A stretch of 7,587 nucleotides of DNA from Candidatus Bipolaricaulis sp. (GTDB taxonomy: Bacteria > Bipolaricaulota > Bipolaricaulia > Bipolaricaulales > Bipolaricaulaceae), in the NCBI GenBank assembly GCA_020062805.1, contig JAGUVP010000254.1:1-7587 (forward strand). The letters run 5' to 3'. The notes beneath the pieces were generated by a model that made no database searches, was not told the origin of the DNA, and was given only the letters and a program-made list of their open reading frames with translations. Positions 5,069-7,587 of this stretch are shown here, in pieces (position 1 is the first letter of the stretch; each line of letters begins with the position of its first letter). The translations under genes and the position numbers were made by a program.

Positions 5069-5695
5069 TTACGACGCCGGTGCGAACGCAAGAACACTCC
5101 CGCGGTTGCGCATAGCCTCTGCTATCCGATCAGCTTCGGCCGCCTGCCCCGCTCGCTGACCACTCAGATGGGCGAACCGGGCGTCAAGTCTAGCCAACTC
5201 CGCCATTCCCGCTTGCCGTTCCTTGCGGGAAGTCCGGTTGAGCTCCAGCAGATCCGCTGCTCTAGCCGCAACCTTCAGCTCATTCCTGGACAACGCGATC
5301 CTTAGGAGCGTGCTGAGGATCAACTCGGCCCGGTCAAACAGCTTGTGTGGGATGAGCTCCTGCTCGACCCGCCCCAAGTAGGAACTGATGACGTCACACG
5401 GCGCAAGGGCGAGAACATCAGTAGCTTCAATCGCTTCCGGTATCTCAACCCCAACCAAGTGCCTCGTGTCGGCGACCACTTGGTTCAGGAACTGGATGAC
5501 ATCCCGCCAGTCATCAAAGACTTTGCTCGCAGCGGAGAACCCGTGGTAGATGATAGTCTCCTGAAGGGCGGCCTCTGGCAGAGACGGAGTGTCGCTTGAC
5601 CTGTAGGGCGGACGAATGAGGCGGAGTGTTCCGTCACTCTGTCGTACGATGCCAATCCCTTCAGCTGGAGAGAGAGCCTCTAGCTTGAGCTTCAC
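5069..5695 (-). CDS. Uncharacterised 208-residue protein, middle gene of the ATPase operon
   Basis: I do not recognise the family. The N-terminus (1-31) looks like a small beta-hairpin unit: G-I-G-I-V-R, then D-G-T-L-R-L-I-R-P-P-Y. It is followed by an E-A-A-L-Q helix and I-I-Y-H-G-F. Residues about 60-208 are almost entirely helical, with a long charged C-terminal stretch (K-E-R-Q-A, R-L-D-A-R-F, E-A-D-R-I-A-E-A-M) that could form a coiled coil. No signal peptide, membrane segment or catalytic motif is visible. The start is GTG 5695, overlapping the stop of the upstream gene as GTGA, with GGAGG seven bases before it; the frame stays open upstream, but those 17 codons are arginine-rich and lie inside the neighbour. 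It ends 7 bases before the ATPase start. Such tight coupling suggests an adaptor or complex partner of the ATPase, which is inference. Confidence 0.85.
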   Translation of the reverse strand: MKLKLEALSPAEGIGIVRQSDGTLRLIRPPYRSSDTPSLPEAALQETIIYHGFSAASKVFDDWRDVIQFLNQVVADTRHLVGVEIPEAIEATDVLALAPCDVISSYLGRVEQELIPHKLFDRAELILSTLLRIALSRNELKVAARAADLLELNRTSRKERQAGMAELARLDARFAHLSGQRAGQAAEADRIAEAMRNRGSVLAFAPAS

Positions 5696-6525
5696 TCGAC
5701 GACCTCCACGCGGATCCTGTTGTCGACCTCTCCTCTGCGAAGGCAAACAAAGTCATGTGCCAACGCCCGCGTCGCTTCATTTTGGCTGGCTGCGATGCAA
5801 TCGAATGCCAGTGACCACATCCGATCGTGCTCACTCCTCAGCAGACGCACGCACTCAACAGCGTTCAGCGTGATGACAGCAGAGAAGATGACTTCGAACC
5901 AGCAGTCCGGAGACGCCACAAAGCGCCACCAGTCACGGATCTCCACCCCTGCGACTGCGCTTCCATGCCGGCTTGCCACAAGGAGGTGTCGGTGCGAGTA
6001 TGGAGCAGCAGACTCCCGGATAGCGGCTTCCTCCAGGCTAGAATCTGACGCAATACAGATCTTCAGGCTGTCTCCCGGAAGAACTGCAACGTGGGGATCA
6101 CTCCCCAGGAAGGCCTTGCGAAGAACTGCGCAGTAGGGACCATAGCTGGTTAGCCCTGGCCCTCCTGCGTTCAGCGCGCCATACCTAAAAGCCTCCCCGC
6201 CCGTGAAGCTCTGGTCGAAAGCCATGCGTCTCTCGTACCACGGACCAAGCATTTCGCGCAGCAGATCTTCGGCCTCTCGTCCACACAGGCGAGCCATCTC
6301 GTGAGCCCGTTCATGCGTATTCAGCATGCGCTCGCCGTTTAGCAGACCCACAACCACGTAGAGCCGCATGTTCACAGCAACAGAAACTTCCTGCTCCGCC
6401 CAAGTGGAGAACTCGCGAATCGCCTTGGCTTCGTCTTCGGTGACAGCCGTAACAGCAGAGTCGAATGCCGCTTGAACGCGTTCACTGTTCCCTCGCGCGA
6501 TCTCAAAAAGGTTGAGCATCTGCAT
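5692..6525 (-). CDS. Uncharacterised 277-residue protein, first gene of the ATPase operon
   Basis: I do not recognise the family. Residues 1-100 are helical (E-R-V-Q-A-A-F, W-A-E-Q-E-V, T-H-E-R-A-H-E-M-A-R-L-C). A central part is more beta-like and carries the most conserved-looking motifs: R-Y-G-A-L-N-A-G-G-P-G (114-124), L-T-S-Y-G-P-Y-C-A-V-L (125-135) and V-L-P-G-D-S-L-K-I-C (148-157), then S-H-R-H-L-L-V-A-S-R-H (177-187). The C-terminal part has a W-W-R-F segment and a cysteine-containing helical tail. Small glycine/tyrosine motifs plus histidines could mark an enzyme or ligand-binding site, but no known catalytic pattern fits. ATG 6525 is preferred: GGGAG lies seven bases upstream and a promoter-like element sits just before it. 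An in-frame GTG at 6606 lacks a ribosome binding site and would lie upstream of that promoter. As operon leader it may be the effector or target-recognition component; this is speculation. Confidence 0.85.
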   Translation of the reverse strand: MQMLNLFEIARGNSERVQAAFDSAVTAVTEDEAKAIREFSTWAEQEVSVAVNMRLYVVVGLLNGERMLNTHERAHEMARLCGREAEDLLREMLGPWYERRMAFDQSFTGGEAFRYGALNAGGPGLTSYGPYCAVLRKAFLGSDPHVAVLPGDSLKICIASDSSLEEAAIRESAAPYSHRHLLVASRHGSAVAGVEIRDWWRFVASPDCWFEVIFSAVITLNAVECVRLLRSEHDRMWSLAFDCIAASQNEATRALAHDFVCLRRGEVDNRIRVEVVE

Positions 6526-6558
6526 ATCACTGCTCCCAGCTGCAGGTAGCCTTCCAAC

Positions 6559-6587
6559 ACTGTACCCCGGGCATCGTGCGACTGCAA
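6559..6587 (-). promoter_or_regulatory. Candidate promoter of the three-gene operon
   Basis: Minus-strand TTGCAG (6582-6587) and TACAGT (6559-6564) are 17 bases apart; the -10 matches the consensus at four of six positions. Transcription would begin near 6551, about 25 bases before the preferred ATG 6525, leaving room for the GGGAG ribosome binding site. It would give the operon its own promoter, separate from the hydrogenase operon upstream. Confidence 0.4.
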
Positions 6588-6660
6588 ACACACGGTCGCG
6601 TATCACCCGGACGGGGTCGGGTCTTACTTTGCGGGATCCTGGAGTCGGCGCAACCAGAGA

Positions 6661-6673
6661 CGGATGTGATCCG
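6661..6673 (-). terminator. Weak hairpin after the ferredoxin gene, possible terminator
   Basis: CGGAT and ATCCG form a 5-bp stem with a 3-base loop, followed in minus-strand RNA by UCUCUGGUU. It lies 36 bases past the ferredoxin stop and could weakly end the hydrogenase transcript. The stem is short and the U-tract poor, so read-through into the downstream operon is possible. Confidence 0.22.
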
Positions 6674-6708
6674 AGGACACACAGACCGGAAGTGTTAATC
6701 TATCGCGG

Positions 6709-7101
6709 CTACTCCACCGTAAGCGCGGCGGAGCTGCGGTCGGTGTCGGAGAGGAGGAAGTCCGGGCTCTCGGCGAGGGCGTCCACCGGGCAGGCGTCCA
6801 CGCACTGGGCGCAGAACGTGCACCGGGCGACGTGCATCCGGATCTTCTTCACTTCAGGCAGGAACTCGATCACCTTCGCCGGACAGACCCGGATGCAGAG
6901 CTGGCACCCGATGCACTTCTCCCGGTCGTAGGCGATCTTCCCCCGGAACCGGGGCGGCACGGAGACGGGCGGCACGAGGGTCGCCTTGCCCGCCTGAACC
7001 TTCCCCAGGAACCCGAGCACGGACTTGGGCATGTACTTCGCCGGGAACCGGTTCGTGGCCGGCTTGGTGAAGAGCTGGGAGAACAGGGTCTTGAGGATCA
7101 T
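6709..7101 (-). CDS. Two-[4Fe-4S] ferredoxin subunit of an Ech/Mbh-type hydrogenase or complex I-like enzyme (EchF/MbhN/NuoI-like)
   Basis: A 130-residue polyferredoxin with two complete cluster motifs: C63-I-G-C66-Q-L-C69-I-R-V-C73-P and C94-T-F-C97-A-Q-C100-V-D-A-C104-P. The N-terminal part, K-P-A-T-N-R-F-P-A followed by P-P-V-S-V-P-P-R-F-R-G-K-I-A-Y-D, is the amphipathic lead typical of EchF/MbhN subunits. The short length also fits these better than NuoI (about 160-180). It carries electrons between the soluble side and the catalytic subunit at the membrane. ATG 7101 overlaps the stop of the NuoH/EchB-like gene as ATGA, so they are co-translated. The frame extends further upstream, but that sequence is antisense-like shadow over the neighbour. 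Residues from about V77 to L117 are duplicated in the fragment at 2842-2967. Whether the complex is a hydrogenase or another group-4 relative cannot be decided from these subunits. Confidence 0.92.
   Translation of the reverse strand: MILKTLFSQLFTKPATNRFPAKYMPKSVLGFLGKVQAGKATLVPPVSVPPRFRGKIAYDREKCIGCQLCIRVCPAKVIEFLPEVKKIRMHVARCTFCAQCVDACPVDALAESPDFLLSDTDRSSAALTVE
6750..6875. repeat. Right copy of a 126-bp direct repeat
   Basis: It pairs with 2842-2967 at an offset of exactly 3,908 bases, with 118 of 126 positions identical and no gaps. This copy is inside the intact ferredoxin gene. The pair brackets the three-gene ATPase operon, so recombination between the copies would release a 3.9-kb circle and leave one hybrid 3' end. 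Confidence 0.88.
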
Positions 7102-7587
7102 CCCACCACCATCCGGTCGAGCACGAGCAACACCAGCCCCGCCACGGCCACCGCGGTGATCTGAAGCCAGAACCCGCGCGCCACCTGGTCGATCTTGAGC
7201 CGGGCCATCGCCACGCGCACCGTGGTCACGGCGGCGAACATCACGACGAAGATCTTCAGGAGGTGGAACACGAGGTCCACGGCCTGGGCGCCGGCCCCGG
7301 AGAGCCCGAGGAGCCCGGCGATCCCGTACGGGGCGAACAGGGTCACGACGAGGGCGGCCATGGCGATCGTCTTCGCCGCGTCGGCGAGGTAGAACAGCGC
7401 GAGGTACGTCCCGGAGTACTCGACCATCAGCCCGCCGGCGATCTCGGTCTCCGCCTCGGGGATGTCGAACGGGATCTTGGACAGCTCGGCCGGGGTCACG
7501 ATGAGGAGGCACGCGGCGAGGATCGCCAGGCCGATCACCCCCAGCGGCCCGACCTGGGCCCACAGGGGCGCCGCGGCGATCGCCCCC
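7098..7587 (-). CDS. NuoH/EchB/MbhM-like membrane subunit, C-terminal part (cut by window end)
   Basis: The frame enters from the right edge (first full codon at 7586) and ends at TGA 7098, giving about 162 residues. It holds the family hallmark P-F-D-I-P-E-A-E-T-E-I-A-G-G followed by V-E-Y-S-G. This is the conserved loop of the NADH dehydrogenase subunit 1 family that lies beside the quinone or electron-transfer site and contacts the peripheral arm. About four to five hydrophobic segments are visible: around A-I-L-A-A-C-L-L-I-V; F-Y-L-A-D-A-A-K through V-V-T-L-F; I-A-G-L-L-G-L; F-V-V-M-F-A-A-V; and A-V-A-V-A-G-L-V-L-L. The ATGA junction with the ferredoxin gene is the order of Ech/Mbh/Hyc-type operons. 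It anchors the complex in the cytoplasmic membrane. A GTG at 7538 could be mistaken for a start, but the hydrophobic frame continues beyond it. Confidence 0.93.
   Translation of the reverse strand, partial: GAIAAAPLWAQVGPLGVIGLAILAACLLIVTPAELSKIPFDIPEAETEIAGGLMVEYSGTYLALFYLADAAKTIAMAALVVTLFAPYGIAGLLGLSGAGAQAVDLVFHLLKIFVVMFAAVTTVRVAMARLKIDQVARGFWLQITAVAVAGLVLLVLDRMVVG

Noticed and set aside
4015..5115. A 366-codon plus-strand open frame opposite the ATPase gene
   Set aside because: It is antisense to a gene with clear P-loop motifs, has no ribosome binding site and a shadow-like composition.
6526..6606. A GTG start at 6606 for the first operon gene
   Set aside because: No ribosome binding site precedes it and it lies upstream of the best promoter candidate; ATG 6525 has GGGAG at proper spacing.
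7102..7563. An N-terminal extension of the ferredoxin frame by about 154 residues
   Set aside because: The extension is arginine/glycine/proline-rich shadow sequence over the NuoH/EchB-like gene; the ATGA overlap at 7098-7101 marks the real start.
1..7587. CRISPR array, integrase or transposase genes
   Set aside because: No regularly spaced repeats were seen, and no frame shows tyrosine/serine recombinase or DDE transposase motifs.

Overview
The window is high-GC bacterial DNA, most likely a contig from an uncultured organism assembled from short reads: bases 1-12 match the end of an Illumina adapter, and a gene is cut off at that point. The right end codes for the last two subunits of a membrane-bound, energy-converting (group 4, Ech/Mbh/complex I-like) hydrogenase or related complex. 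The phylum cannot be fixed from this. All intact genes lie on the minus strand.

Layout from left to right. (1) 13-192: the start of a small membrane-anchored protein, with a plausible promoter and a 10-bp dyad upstream. (2) 193-741: no intact gene, but a plus-strand fragment of a HEPN-domain protein at 539-664. (3) 742-1377: a stand-alone NYN/PIN-like ribonuclease with a TTG start. Its leader (1378-1700) holds several inverted repeats, including a set of mutually exclusive hairpins. (4) 1706-1950: plus-strand remains of an MNT nucleotidyltransferase/HEPN toxin-antitoxin pair, with an internal stop and the catalytic segment deleted. (5) 1980-2691: an intact AbrB-type antitoxin/PIN-family toxin pair (overlapping genes, GTG start, 15-bp operator-like dyad). 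(6) 2842-2967: a fragment of a ferredoxin-subunit gene. (7) 3259-6525: a tightly coupled three-gene operon, transcribed as a 277-aa unknown protein, a 208-aa unknown protein, then a 600-aa ATPase with the variant P-loop KGGTGRS fused to a helical-repeat region. (8) 6709-7587: the intact ferredoxin subunit and the C-terminal part of the NuoH/EchB-like membrane subunit, coupled by an ATGA overlap.

The main point of interest is the three-gene operon. ATPases with the KGGVGR variant motif recur in predicted bacterial conflict systems, and neither partner belongs to a family I recognise. The operon is flanked by a direct repeat: 126 bp from the 3' part of the ferredoxin gene (6750-6875) recur at 2842-2967, in the same orientation, with 8 mismatches. 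The 3,908-bp unit therefore looks like a cargo segment that entered at the 3' end of a hydrogenase gene, although no integrase is visible. Its base composition is lower in GC than the hydrogenase genes. Together with three live or dead toxin-antitoxin-type modules to its left, the locus resembles a small defence or genome-conflict island next to a core energy-metabolism operon. The defence role is inference; the gene structures, motifs and repeats are read directly from the sequence.
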